DNA of 64,000 bases from the NCBI GenBank assembly GCA_033980235.1, contig CM067069.1, forward strand, positions 21,262,650-21,326,649, given 5' to 3'. This DNA is from Diadema setosum (lineage: Eukaryota; Echinodermata; Echinoidea; Diadematoida; Diadematidae). Position numbers and translations under genes: made by a program. The notes under the pieces are model-generated. The model had not been told where the DNA came from. It searched no databases and saw only the letters and a list, made by a program, of their open reading frames with translations. The stretch's first letter is position 1. Every line of letters starts with the position of its first letter. Positions 46,041-61,000 of this stretch are shown here, piece after piece.

Positions 46041-49000
46041 CTGAACAGAAGAAAATTAATGTATTACGGTACAAATTAATTGAGTACACTCTGTACATAA
46101 TGAATAGAAAGCTAGAGAATCATATCTGATCTATTACTCTCTGTGGTCATATGGCATTAATGGGTCACCATTGCCTGCGACGATTTCCATCTACTCTTGG
46201 CAGCTAAATATGTGTATGTGTTCATGTATATATATATATATTGATATACGTATGGCATATTAATTATACATACATTATAATATTATGACAAATCATGCTT
46301 TTCTCCCTCACCTGTAAGCCTCCTCGACACTGGAGAAACTGAGCATCACTGATCCCAGTCCCCTTCTGGCGAAACCCTGGCGGGCGATCCTCGACAAACC
46401 TTCCTGAAGAACCTCGTTGTAACGGCTATGGTAGATAACATGCTTGCACAAGCTGTTCACTCGTCCATACAGACATTTCTTCTTGTGGCGATTCCAGTGA
46501 GACTTGCGACAGTCACGTGAGCAGTAGTAGGTGTAACAATTATGACAGGTCTTGTAGGATTTTCGCGCCTCGTGCAGACTTCTTACTTTGCTGCACCGTT
46601 TGTAGCTACATTTTACCATGATGGCCTGAAAATTAAATGAAAATGATTCAATAAGTGTGAGTAGAATATTATACACCTGAAATAATCGACGAGACTATGA
46701 ACAGCTTATTGCTAGCACTTTTGTCTTTGTTCCGTTGTGGAATATTCTACGAATTTACTTGCTTTGATATAGGACCTACTCTGTCTGAGCATGCAATGCA
46801 AATTTGACGTTCAGTTTTGTTGTTTTGTGTTTTTTATCACTTCTTGTCATTATCGGTAAGAAGTTTGATTACGGAAAGGTGACAACAAAGGAAAATCCTT
46901 GTGGAATCAATGTGTAAACCATGCATTCCAAATATTCAAGCATGCAAAATGTTCTGTCTTTCAACTATGAAGAATCTTAATCTTCTTTAGGAATATAAAA
47001 ATATATGTAAAATAAATCAAACGAATAGACCAAGATCCTTTTGGACAATTAATCTGAGATAATGTAAGTGCAAATAGGTATCCTTGATAACGAAAAGCAG
47101 CGTCAAGAACAAAATAAAAATTAGTCATGTAAAAAGGGAGAGAGGCTTGTATCATTATACCAGTGACGACACATTAATATGTAAAAAGGTCTTTGGAAAT
47201 ATCAAACTTAGTGAATTTGAAATATTTTGGCAATAATATTGAATCTTTGATTAATGTCGCATTATTCATCTTATTTCGCATAAGTTTAGTCAATGTATGT
47301 GATTGTTTAACTCTGTAAACCACTTCTTGTTAAGGTCAACTTTCCATCGCAGTCCGCAGACGTATGATAACGATAAATAAACAGTGCAACGCTTGATTAA
47401 GATTGATCATCATGTGGAAACGTTCTTGATGAGCTATGCAACAGGTCATCGATTTATATATCTGGTGATAAGGTTGTAACATTTCTAATGACAATAACAG
47501 AAGAGTACTCCTTTTCCCATAAAATAATAATCAAAACGTAAACCAACAAAGACCGCTGTGAGAAAGTTGTTCTCCGAAACCATAGTATACTAGCATCATT
47601 ACAAACATGCATTTCTGACAACTTTTGAATAGTTCGACGGTATTGTAAACGCTTGTTCATTATGAGATGTACAACCTCAATATTACGTGACATCTAACAA
47701 AAACGGAACTTTGAGATCCATTCTTACAGTAGGACAAAGGTCATAGATTTGAGTGAGTGAACTCTAGAAGCCGCTCTGGGAATAACAGTAGCTCGGCCTC
47801 GCGTAAAAACAAACAATGGTGATATCTCAAAGGATGCCAGTTACGTGTAATATTCCTTCTACTGAATGCGTCGCTATCAGTTTCCTTCACACAAATATCA
47901 TCTTGAGTTGTTTGAAAAATGCTTTTGGGATAGCGAGGAGGTCAATAATTGTATTCTTTTTTAGTTGAAATCTTGACCGTCAAGAGAGAAAAAACAAAAA
48001 CAAAAGGAAAACTAATCATCAGGAATGCAACAAACATTCCTGAATATAATGGTATATCGTCTATTATTTCAACAAGATTGAGAGTGAGATTGCATTTTTG
48101 TTAAAACTATGGATAACTTCAAGAAAAGAATTTTAGACTCGTCTCACGCTCTGGGCGAACAATAATTTAACATAGCCCTCATTCATATACATTTTCTGTA
48201 TAACATTTGAAAAAGGAAGTCGCGTGGAAATGTCTTTGCGAGGCTGAAAGGCTGCTTAGAACATTTGCATATTGTCTTGTTCGGTACAAAGCTGGAACTA
48301 TACAATGTTGTTGTTTTTTTTAAACGATTGAATGAAGGTCAAAAGAAATCATGAAAAGATATGAATTCTATTGCGCTGGACAGCAGTCGGTGGGTCCCAC
48401 TATGAAAGAGAAATTTTCACGTCTTTTCAACGAACAACACCAATCAATGCCAACTGAGAATACCGACTATACAAATAAGCACATGATACAGAAAGTGCGT
48501 CTCTATACACATTCTAGAATTAAGCATGTTTCATTGATAGTATACATACAGGTAATCATTTCAAAGCATGCAAACTTACATCCTTGAAGAGACGGGGTAA
48601 TATGGGAAAACTGACGAGTTTCAGAGCGTAAACAGCAGAAATATCTAAATAGTTAAAAATTGTGAGGGTATACTACGGTAATGTATCAGAAGTTACATTG
48701 GTAAGAGGTAACAGCGAATTGATATTGGAAAAAACAAATTGTTTCTAGATTGTGTCTGCTCCCATTGCAAAAAAAAAATGGATCTAATAGATAAACTTTG
48801 TGTGTTTGAGTGCTGATTGCCACAGAAAACCCCATATAGCGTCGAATGCACATAAAGTCCCAGGTACAGAACGGGTTAATAAGTTGTTTCAATTTTGTCA
48901 TGATGACTGAAATGGATTAAGTGTCGGTAGTACGTGGTATGACAAACAGACACATTGATATGTTGGACACATTCACCTGTACACATTAAATGTGACTAAA

Positions 49001-52000
49001 AATTCGACAGAAACTAAATTTCATTGTTATCGAGATATCAACATTCAGTTCACTAATTTATCAGTGTATCCAGGTACACTGTACAGGTCGGAGACAATCA
49101 ATTTCATGTAAAACAATTAATGAACAATTGAATGAGAACAACTGAACAATTAATAAGAGTCGTTTAAAAAAATACAGCAAAAGAGAGTGTGAAAGAGAGA
49201 GAAGAAAGTAACAATGAAACCCATTTGATTGAAAACTATTTGAGAGAGACATTTAACATGTACATCCGTAAAGGAGAAGCTACAAGATGTAGATTAAACT
49301 AGCAGGTATAAGCACCGGTATGACCAGTGTCATCAGATGTCAATAATGATGAAAATGAGAGAAAGGCAAAACAGAGTCGCAGGAGTGTGTACAATTTGTC
49401 ATTTCATGCAAAATATAGACAAAACCCTGCACAGATTTCGTAAGATTTCAGCGACACTTTGACAAGGGACACAGCTACTGGTTGATGTACACATTTTGTT
49501 TTGTCGAGGAAGAAAGAATGGAAAAGAAACATTTTTATGACCACAAAAACAAGTACTTTGATAGAAATAGCGACGGTCACAGAATTACATTTCTATCAAA
49601 ACTTACTCGATCTTGGCAGAATAAACACTTAATGTCTCCTATGGAAAGGGAGAAATGGCCGAAGAAGACAAGGTGACGATTAAGATAATGATGTTAAAAA
49701 AAAAAAGGTTGTGAATCCAAAGTCGCAACGAGATGCGTTTTATATGGCCATCGCTTGTTCTAAAGTTTGGGTATCAGGATATCAGTCACTGTCCAATAAT
49801 ATAATGCGTAGACTTTGAATGATACACGTGAATTGGAAGGACCTCAACGGCATTACTCCTGTACGCTGAATATCATGATATAAAAATTCCAGCATGTAAT
49901 ATCAATGGAAGTCAAGTGCATTCAACGTGCAAGAAAATTACTTGCAATATATGTTACATTTTTATGTCGAGTGTTTTAGTGCGGTCTAAACTGTCTATAT
50001 TTCCAAAGCGACGAACATTGTTATAATTGCCTGTGCTTCTGTCTCGTGCGCGCGAGAAGATGACATAAAAGAGATTGATGTCTTACAGCTGAAATAGTTA
50101 AACCATGGTGCAGTCAAATAACTATGCTCTCCACAGTCTATACTATTAAAATGAATTTGTATCTATAGACATATATTCACCTGTACCTGCAATTGGCATC
50201 TCTACCCTTTACCTCACCTAAAAATATCATATAAGCTCTGAGAAGACAACTTGTGTGCGACACCGGGAGCTCTCTCTCTCTCTTATTCAAATGGAGTAAA
50301 ATAGTAATGGAAAAAAAAAAAATATATATATACATGTGTGTGTGTGTACATACATACATATACAATATTATGTTATGTACATTTTATCAGTAATCACGAT
50401 CAGTCAAGTTCACAAAATATATGTGGTTTCCGATGGAATGTCTGAATATACGGTAGCACTTTATACATCATATTATAACCATTCCCTCTCAGCTTAACAA
50501 GGAAAGGTAGATGTTGATCTATACGATACAGACCATGGTCCTTTGAATGACCAACAAACACTTCCCACGAGCTCAATTCATGGGCAGTACAAAGAAGTAA
50601 TCGTATTTGCAAGTAGCCGCCCTGAAAACGACTGAGAACGATTGTTTGTACCGGCTGGAATTTGGGACGTGTTTTTTTTTCTCTGGATCTCTCTTTTTTT
50701 TTTTTGGTCATTGTGTATCTCTGCGTAAATAGGTATAGATGCCTACTATAGTTCCTACCGTGGGTAAAACACACAGATAAAGGTAGCCTGAGCAGCGGAA
50801 TAGCGGAAGACGCTATAGGGGGCTTTGATATCACGTGGGTCTCCAGTAATGGTACCAGGTACGCGCTGATACTGAAAGCGCTGTGGGAAATGCAATATAG
50901 TGAGCTTCATTTCTGCACTCGTTGGAGCATTTTACAGTCAGTTTGGATTTTTTTTTTTTTTTTGGTCTGAATTATAGCGAGCTGCTGTTTTAACAATCAT
51001 ATAATTGATGAAGTCAACTATCTACTTGTGAACTCAAGCCCGGATTGCTTGATCGCAGTTTAAGCAGTACGACCGATACTGACGATGATGATAACACCAC
51101 ATAAAGAAAAAGAGCTGAAAACAATGGTCATGCTTCTTAGGAATGTACCAAATCATCCGAAATAGGGAGGACACCCGCTACAAGATATTAGATAAGCTTC
51201 GCACTACGTGCATTCTATACATGAATACAATGAACATCATGATAGAAAATATGAAAAACAGAAAATCAAAGTTGGCAAGAATTTCTTCCCGTTAAAGATT
51301 TGAACGTTATGTTTCTTTGTTGTGTGTGTGTGTGTGCGTGTCTGTGAAAGATGGACCATTTATTGTTGCAAGAAAGTTTGTATGTAGGTTGGCTTTTTGT
51401 TGCTTTTTTTTTTTTGGGGGGGGGGGGTGTTCACTATCTCTTGTAATATTAAATAATAATTGTAAATCAATCTAAGATAACAATATGTTGTCAGTTATAT
51501 GAAAGTTCTAAGATATCGTTATGTATCTATAGGTTATAATGTGACTTTTAGTAAACTGTGCAATATAAATTCCAGGATATTGCTGAACATGTGCGATGCA
51601 CATTTTGACTGCATCGTAAGTTCTTTGGTATTGTTTTGTTAGCTTGCTCTTTAAGTTTTTGACTACTTTGTTACTGCTATGCAATAATGTTGGAGGAACT
51701 CACCTCTTCGGAAATGTCTGAAAGTCCTTCTCGACTCCTGGTAATGTTCCGTCTCTCGCCGTCTTGCCCGTCGTCGATGATAATGGACTTCAAAACTCGC
51801 CTTCCTTCCACCGTGGTCGTTTGACTGGTCAGTTTCTTCTCTCTGGCCTGGACCTCGTCTTGCGATATCACGGTCTCTAGCGAACTATCACTCTCGCTAA
51901 CTGATTGGTCAGGCGTGCTCGACATCGACATCGACGAAGCATCCATGTAAGACGAGTATTCCGTGAAGGAACTGCTGGGGGATCGACTGGTGTTCAGACC

Positions 52001-55000
52001 AAGCAAGCTGTCCACTATCTCCTCCATGGTGACAGATGGTGGCTGGACACCACCTAAGTAGCGGGCGTCATGCAGATTTTGGAAACTCGAAGAGGCAGGT
52101 TGATCCCAGTGTGGCGAAAATGCACCGATGTCATGGCGACTCCGGTGAGGACCACTATCCTCGGTAGTGTCAGTTACAGTTATATGAGGATGTGCGGTAG
52201 GAAGACTGCTATTTGGTTGAGAATGACCGAAGCGATTGATGGTTGTTAGAGTCGATTGAGCATTATTGTGGTGACCAAAGTCATTTCTTTCTTGTATTTC
52301 GTCCGAAGATGACTTTGGTCTCCACGAAGTCCCATTTGTGTTGTTGTTATTCATGTTGTAATAGTTGTAAGTCGTGGATTCATCATCACCATGGTAACCA
52401 GAGTAATCGTTGTGAGAATTAACGCCGTAGTTATCTACGGGCGAGCTAACAGGGCTGTTCAATTTTGCCTGAGTGTGATGTGAGGTCCCCCAGCTTTCGT
52501 CTGGAGGCGCGGCTGGTTGCGTGTCATGCTGCTGCTGCTGAGTGTCCAAAGAGGATACATAAAACATGGCAGATCCACTAACACGTTCGTTTCTTTTCAC
52601 AGCGTACTGGTACCTATCGTCTTCTCCTACTGACCGACTTCTCTCTCTTTCTTCTGTTCTCGTTTCTTCCGTATACTCCTCTGGACGTGAATCAACGACT
52701 GCTTCGCTTGAGATATGTTGGGGCTGCTGTGCAAAGACAGGTAGTGCGTTTTCACTGGAACGAACATCTTTGTGAATTTCATCACCGATACTGTATGAAA
52801 GATCTCTCCGAAGAGGTTCACTGAAAGCGGCTGTTATTGGAGTGAAGCCCGGTGTGGGTTCTTTTGTATCAATAGGGAACTCAGAGAAAGACCAAGCCGA
52901 GTAGGCAGGGGTGGGCGATGATAAACTTGGAGATGGGGAGAAACCTGTGCGGAGACGCGCCTCTCTCACAAAAGACATTCTTGTCGAGCTGGAAAGCGAT
53001 AACGGAACCGCAAGAGGACGCTGACCGGTTGGTGTAGGTGGGCCGCTCATGATTTGTCGTGGTTTGTAATTTCGATATGCAGGGAGACTCCTTACGTCAC
53101 CGCTCATTATTTGCTTGAAATGGGACGATTTACGATACCATTTAGGCAAGTCCATTCGCTTGAGAGTTTCACGCATTCGAGCTAGTTGCTGCGCTATGAT
53201 TCCACCGGAACTCGTTCTCCAGTCTGTCTGCGAATTCAAATCGTCATCGCCTTCATCAAGCCAAGGGCCTGGAGTACGCGAACGTCTGTCTTTTTTTGCA
53301 CCTGTGTCGAATGGAACGGTCAACTCAGTAGTGATGCTGTCAGTATCTGATTCATGACCTGGTGCTGAGTGCCTATGCTCTACGTTATTCAGTTCTTCGT
53401 CTCCTATCACCGGTTTATGACCTTTGTTTGTTCCGGATACATTATCGTCACCCAAGTCTCCTTGTGCAGAAGACTGTTTACGAAATTCACTACCTGATCC
53501 ACCAGCGAGAATATCAGCAATCACATCTAGATTGTCCGCGGCGCTCAATGACAGCCGTGGTTTGGGAATAGGAGCTGATCTATGCTCTCTCATTACAACG
53601 CGTTCTTCATCTGGTGAGCAAACTGATTCATGTTTGTTTTCCGCCTGACTAAATATTTCGGTTGGCTGCTTGGAAATGGCGGCATTCTCCTTGCCTCGAA
53701 TAATCTCCTCGGTTACAAGTTCATCGATACGTTCGCTATCAGTGATCACAGCCACATTGACAGTTTTCCAGTCTGCTAGGGAGTCATCGATGAAGATTTC
53801 GTCACCATCACCAGCTGACCACCGACGTCCGCGTACACTGATGTTAACAGGCTGCTCTTTATCACTCCCCTTACTTTGCAATGCTTCGTCTTCTGAATTT
53901 TGATTGAGTTTGTTTGTAAGTTCTCCGTTATCAGTTGGGCAAAGTCCAGTATCTCTTAACTGGGAAGTAGCGTCACGTAGTAACGGCGCATGCGTAGAAG
54001 CATCTGTAAAGACAGATGTCTTATTTTTTGTGGAGGAAATAACTGGACTTTCAGAGTTTGTTTCACAAGGTAATGGGGCAGGCAAAGTATATTGCAAAGA
54101 GACATTGTGGGATGAAATTGGAGAAGTTTCGAGTTCATTGCCCTTTCCAGTCACTTCCTCCGCAGGCAACTCATGCAGTGACACTGGTGGTTTGACTTTG
54201 GTAGGAGATTGTTGTCGCTTGGTGAGGAAGTCTTGGTATGAATTCAAGAAGTCATGAGCTCCAAACTCCTTGGGAGGAGAAGGCGACCTTAATGAGTCTG
54301 CCTGTGCTTCATTCGCGTCACCGTAGGCTTCATATGCATCCAGGAGTTCGTCGTCACTTTGTACAATCTCGGCTCTCTTAATGAAACTGCTCTTCCTTTG
54401 CAAAGGAGAAACTACTTCGTCACTTCCATCGTCATCGCTATCGCCGATGTCCATCTCCTTTTCATTATCATTTCTTTCATCTTCGCTGTCACTTTCTGGG
54501 TCTGTGCTGGTAGTGTCACCTTTGCTGTCAGAATCCTCGCATTGAACTTCCTCCATGACAGCTGGGCTAGTCACTTTGTTACTTTCTTCTCGATTAGTGG
54601 GACTTCGACTAACTGGCGATGAATGAGAAATCACACTGGTGTCGATGATTGGCCTGTCTTCCAGACTTTGATATGCGCTTACTATACTTCTCTGAGGAGA
54701 TACATTATCTGCAGGTGTCTCAGTGGTGTCAACAAATTGAGTCTGGATGGGTAGTTGACGATACTGACGAGTGGACCAATCAAAGGGAGGTTCATTATCA
54801 AATGTGTATTTTTGTTCTCTTATTTCAACTGGAGGCTCAGGTCGAGATTGCTCATATATGGTACTTCGTTCGTAATTCAGCCCAAACTGTGGACCGTTCT
54901 CACTTCCTGACACCTCAGGCTGTGAAGACTTTTCTGAGGAGGCTTCGCCGCACTCTACAACTCGAACTGGTTCGTCAGCACGGGATATTGGATCGTTTAC

Positions 55001-58000
55001 TGGTTTTGCTGTGATTTCAGATTCGAAGCCAGACTCAATTTCTTGTTCAACATGAGTTTCATCTTCAGGAGTAGTAGTAGTAGTAGTGCCTTCGTTGTCA
55101 TGGTGACAAATATTTGATGGTTCCTCACTTCTACCCCATAAGCCGATCATAAACGATCTTCCGACCGTCTTCCGGAGAACGGGAGGATTTTCTGCCGAAG
55201 ATGAAATCGTATCTCCTTCACTTGTTACTTTTCTTTTGACATCAACGCCTTTATCATCATCTGCATTGTCAATTTTGGCCTCAGCTGCCAAACTTCTGTG
55301 ATGAAAGCTGTATTGTCCGTTCTGTGTGTTGTCTGTGCTCCCAAAATGACGACTAGCGTCAATTATTTCGGTTTGAACTGGTTGATAGGCATTTCGTGCC
55401 TGCCATGAGAAGTTAATAGATGCTGTCGCTTCATCAACTGATTTTTCCGTCGACGTAGCCTCTTTTCCTGTCTGGGGTAATTCAAGTAGGTATTCTCTTT
55501 CAAAGTAAAGTGGTACGTCGTCGTTCCTTGATGTCTTGTCTTCAACGATCGTGTCATCACTATCTGTTTTCCCCGTGTTATCACTAGACTGTTGTTCGAT
55601 GTCTGCATCCGTCCATTTCCTTCCCCATGTTCGAGGTTCTTCCTCAAGCTGCACTATTTTCACCGGACTATCGCTGGGTGTAGCATAACGTGTTTCATCT
55701 TTTCTTCCATTTTCTTTATAGTTATCTGATGATTTGCTATAACGAGCTTTGTCTTGTGTGATTGATCGATCACCATCACTTATATGCATAGTATCACCAA
55801 TGGTGCTTTTCTTTGCCACCTCGGCGTCCTCGGAAAACCCATCCCCACCAGGCCATCCATGGGCTGCTTGTACAGACGATGGCATTGGTATGCTGCTATC
55901 TTGGTATGTCCTTGGGTCAAATACTGTCGGTTGTTGTGAAGCAAAGTGCACGTCTTTGAGTTTGGCTTCGTGGATTGGTGTGCCGATATATGGTGTTTCA
56001 ATGACCTGCACAGCTGGACTCTGACCATTCACACTGCTAAATGTCGTCTCCACGGTGACATCACCACTCTCATCTTCGAAAGAGGAGCCTTCATCTGGAA
56101 CGAAAACACATTCTGCATTACCGCGCTGAGGTTGAATTGAAATTTCACCAACAATCTTAACTTCCTGGATGCTTTCAGTTGTATTTTCTGTTTCGACGTC
56201 GTCATCATCGCTCTCATTTCTATCTTCCTCACTATCGTCTTCGTGTTCCTCTGTAAGACCTCTCTGATAATCATCACCGTCACTGGTATACGACAGTGTT
56301 CCCGTGACTGTACTATGTTCTCGTGAGTATCCCGTTTCAGATTCTTCAGGAATTGTTTCAAGTGTTGGATAAACAGGCAGCTCATCGTCATCGTCATAAC
56401 ATTTATTGTCAGGTGGCTGTGGCATAGCTTGCATGAGCATGATTTGTGGCGAAATGGATTGCTGAGGTTCAACATCTTTTGGTTTACTTGGCTCGTCCTC
56501 GTCTGAATATGCAACAGATTCACTGGTGTGGTGAGTTTGCTCACTCATATTATGATGGAATCCAGGATAGGTGCCATCGCTGTTTGGAGGTGATTGTATA
56601 TATTCACGATATAGGTGATCCGGTCCAGCTGGTTCGGCATCAAAATGGACACGAGGTCGAGCCATTTCCATGTTTAGAAATCTAGAGGTAATTTCGCTGT
56701 ACTGCCCGCTTACATGTGGTAGGTCACGTGTACTATCAATGGGTGGAGCAATGTCATCACGATGATGTATGTCGAATTGAGAAGCTGGATCATGCTGAAT
56801 TTCAACAGACATAGGATTCGAAATTTCAGTCTGGGTATCGAAACTTGCAGGTCTTTCAGGAGGAGAACCTACGGCAACGTCTGAGGTTTTCGTAGACTCC
56901 ACGCTAGGCGATGTTTGAATTGATATAGACTGAGGATGAGGTTTAGGTGATGTTTCATACAGTATAAGATCAAAATCAACTTGAGAGCTGAAATCTCGAT
57001 CAGGGATCGTCTGAACAGCTGTCTCCGTCATCACAGCTGGGAAATCATCATCTGTAACCTGCACAGCGAGATCTGAATCTGAACGAGTTTGAGCATATGC
57101 TGTAGACAATGTTGGTGGGAACAAGAGTGATGGTGGAGGTGCCGGTAGATCCGATATGTCATCTGTCATTGGCGTTGAATCTCCATCACTCAGCATCATC
57201 TTTTCAGCTGGGATGTAGTCAGTGACTGGTTCAGGTAAATTCTCCGTCAATTCGTGCCCTGATTCAAGTGAGGCATGGAGTGACTCTCTTGTCGGTTCGG
57301 ATTTCTGTTCTTGCAATTGTTTCAATGCATGTTGATGTTTCACTTGGTGTTGGTGTTGTGTATTTGCTATCGGCTCCACCACTTTTTCTGGTGTCTGTGT
57401 AGTCATCTGCTTCGATGTATGGTTCTGCTTCTGTTCAGGGACCTGCTCAGATATTTGTTCAAAAACATGTTTCGGCACCGTTTCAGATATCTGGTTTGAT
57501 GTTTGTATAGGAAAGTGCTCCTGTATTTCTTCCGAAATCCGGTTTGATGTTTGGTCAGATGACTGCTCAGATTTCACCACTGTCTCGACATCAGGTTCAG
57601 TCGGGAGTAAAGTAGGCTTTTTCATCTCAATTTCCATGGTAGTGAAAGGCGCCTGTTTCAATCGTTTCTCGCTGAGACGAAAGCCAGCTTCAGATGACCC
57701 TCGGTCGTCGTCCCCATGCGTCCTGCCCTTCCTTACCTTGGGTTCCTGGTCGAGTTGAATGATAGACAACATACTCTTCTCATCATCGCTATCATGGAAG
57801 AAAGACTCGCTGTCACTACTCTGAGGGATGGGCGATGGTTCGGGTAAATCATCAACATCCATGCGTCCACTTACAGTGAAATATGCGTGGTGATGGGATT
57901 GGCTAGTCTGATTTGGATAAATATTTTCCTCCTCGTGGTTTACATGACCTGTTAATTGATGATGTATGCGTAGACGCTCACGCAATGCCTCCTCATCCTC

Positions 58001-61000
58001 CTCCAACCTCCTCTGCATTTTTGCCTGTTGCTGTTTTTGTTGTTCCTGCTCTTGTTGCTGACGGCGAACGCGAGCGGCGGCTGCTATTTGAAGAATATCG
58101 ACGTCATCAGGTGTGTCTAAGGCTAGACTCCTTTGTGAATCATTCAAATCCGAGTCAACACCTAATGCTGTTTCTTTAAACACAGTCCTAGGTTTGGGAA
58201 CAGGGGGTTTCCGTTGTCGCTCTGTTGGTGGTACATGCATTGTTCCATCCTCTTCCTGCAATCCCGTGTGCTGACGTTCCTGTTGCTGTTGTAGTATATG
58301 AGGCTCCGCCTGTTGTTGTGGTATTGCATGCACTGTTTCTTGGTATGATGGTGGTTGCATCTGCAACTGTACTACATCTTCCTGTTTGCTCATTTGTTGC
58401 TGCTGTTGTTCTATCCGTTGTGATGGGCGCAAAAGTTTCGGCGAATGCTGAAGTTGCTGCAAAGATTTTCGCATGGCTTGCGGTGAATGTTGTTGTTGTA
58501 GCTGTTGTTGTTGTTGTTGTTGTTGTGGATGTCGTCTTGCTTCTCCCCTCTCTTGCCCATGTTGGGTCACAATTTTCCCGTCATTGGCAAGTCTTTGTGC
58601 ACGCCTCCCCTGAATTTTTGATTGTTTGGAAGTAGCTGAGGCAAGTGCTGATTCTTGTCGAACAACTTTCAAGCCACGTTCCCGTTGAAGTTCTTCGTCC
58701 GGTTCCCAGTAGAAACAGGTCTCCTTCATCGTGACATGTGGACCTTGTTTGTTATTGCCACGCCCCAACCCACCACTGCTATCACTGCTTTTGGACGAAG
58801 AATACGCATCCTCCTGATTTGATTGAATTCTTTGACGATTTTGAAGGGAAGATGTATCGACACTCCGCGGTTTAGCCTGCGTGGGTGGCTGCAACAAATC
58901 TTGTCCTGAGTTGTACATTGGTGGCGTTTGTCTACCAGTTGTTTGTTGTGATGTGGCATTGGACATAGTACCTCGATGTCCACGATGATCTCCTGCATGT
59001 CGCTGATTGTGTGATTCCTGTTGTACTCTAATTACAGGATTTTCCCTTGGTATGGAAGCATACGAAGGATCAGGCCCTGGGCGAATCGGGGGTTGTTTTT
59101 GATAATGTTTCCGCTGCTGTTGCTGAGCTAAATCACTGTGTGGCGGGGGTGGTCTTGCGTGTTGCTGGTCTCTTATGTCCCTCACAGCATAAGGTGATTC
59201 GAGGTGCGGCTGCACTCTCATCCTATCAGGTTGACCTGCCTGGCCAGTTCTAAGACCTCTGTGAGGCACAGGTGGTGGTGGCCCACCAGCACTCGCAGCT
59301 TGTTGCTGGTGTTGCATGTATTGCCGCTGCCCATGTCTCAATTGTGTTTGTTGTGGTGGATGTTGCCGATTTACTGCTACTTGTTTCTCCCCGGAATGTT
59401 GCCCTTTGTGTCCATGATGAGGTCCAGAAGAAGAATCAAATTTAGTTGCCTTTGGCTGCTTTGTTGGTTTTTCTTGTGGCGGTGCTTGGTGCGGTACCCC
59501 ACCCCTTGGGTTTTCAACAGGATGCCGTAATTGAGTAAGAATGGGTCTATTTGGTAGCCGAGGGGGAGGCTCATGTTCACTGTGGAGCGTGTCATCCGAT
59601 GCTATTGAGACTATGCTTGATGTGTCATGTAACACAGGCGGTTTTAAATGAGGAGCCGTCCCCCCTTGATTTATGCCTCTCTCTTGTCGAAGATTATAGA
59701 TTAGTTGTTGTTCTTCCGGGGTCAAGCCTTGAATTGATGGTGCCTGTAAGGACACTGTAGATGCTAAACTCTGCCTTGACACTGCTGGGGAAGGACCAAG
59801 CATGGCCCCCGATTGAGTTGGTGGTACCCCACCCCCTCCTTGCCTCACGTGATGTCGACCATCAAGCTGAGTTAAGAGTGGTCTCGGTTCTTTATAATGC
59901 ATCTCATCTGTCCCCATTCTTTCTCTGAAGTGATGACTTCCATTACGATTCAAACTACCATGATGACTCTCACCGGCATACCTTGGGTGTACATTACTAC
60001 CATTTCCTCTCCCATACATTCCACGGGATACATTTGCATATATTGTTTGCCCATCAATCTCCGTCTGCTGCTGAGTAAAGGGTGCACTATTTGTTACTTG
60101 CATGCGAGTATTCTCTGCGATATATAGTTTATCAATTCCATCTTGTCGCCTTTTAATCGTCGTCTGAGTTTTATCCGGTCTGGGTTGAATATTTTTTAGA
60201 ATACTTTTGGGAACAGGGGCATTTGGATCATCCTCTACGACAGCTACGTGAACAGCCTTACGCTTCTTCTTTGTATCCTTACCTTCTCGCCTCCGAGCAT
60301 CCGCGAGATCGTGTTTCCGCTGTGCCTCCGCTGATCGCACGATCACAACTCGTTTTTGCTGCTTAGGTCCAAATAGCGACGCCATTGCACTCGATTCCAA
60401 ACTTATTTCTTCAGTAACATCACAATCATGCAAGTTTTGTATTTCCACACATTCGCGATCGACGCTTACATATCCAGTAATTCCTTTTGGATCCGAACAG
60501 AGAGGTGACGCCTTGCAATCTTGTTTCAAAACGCACGAAATATGGCCGTTGGTTGCTTCGAGTGCCGTCACGACGGAGTGTCTATTGACATAATTTGTAT
60601 GAGGCGAAGACTGTGCACTTTGTACCGTGCAGCCCAACGCCTGGTCCGTGTTATTGTTCGCGACAGCGGTCACATTGGGACGGTCTATTGTTGACTGCTC
60701 GTACAAGCATAACGGCTGCCGGTGCAAACTATATGTGGTTTCTCTATTGTCACAATTGACATAAAAATCGCTCGACAATGGCAAGATTTGCGTATTGCCC
60801 TTAGGTTCTTTGCTCACGATTGAGTACTTCCCGTCCTTGCCGAACACAGCGAAGTATCGAGCGTTCGTGATGATGTGGTTTCGTCGTGATCGCGAAGGTA
60901 GCGAAGACTCGGCATCTGATGGCAAAACGCCGGCTGAGGTGATGCGCTCAAATTTCAGCTGCAAAGGTTGTTTTTGTTGACATCGTCTGTGTGCTGGGCG

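Noticed and set aside
51677..51703. End of the giant protein at VSSSNIIA and stop
   Set aside because: GAAGAG|GTGAGT just before it is a strong donor, and the next exon continues in phase into a zinc finger.
52566..60980. Many plus-strand frames of 60-136 codons opposite the giant exon
   Set aside because: They are shadows of Ser/Gln/His/Asp-rich codons on the minus strand, with no family signatures.
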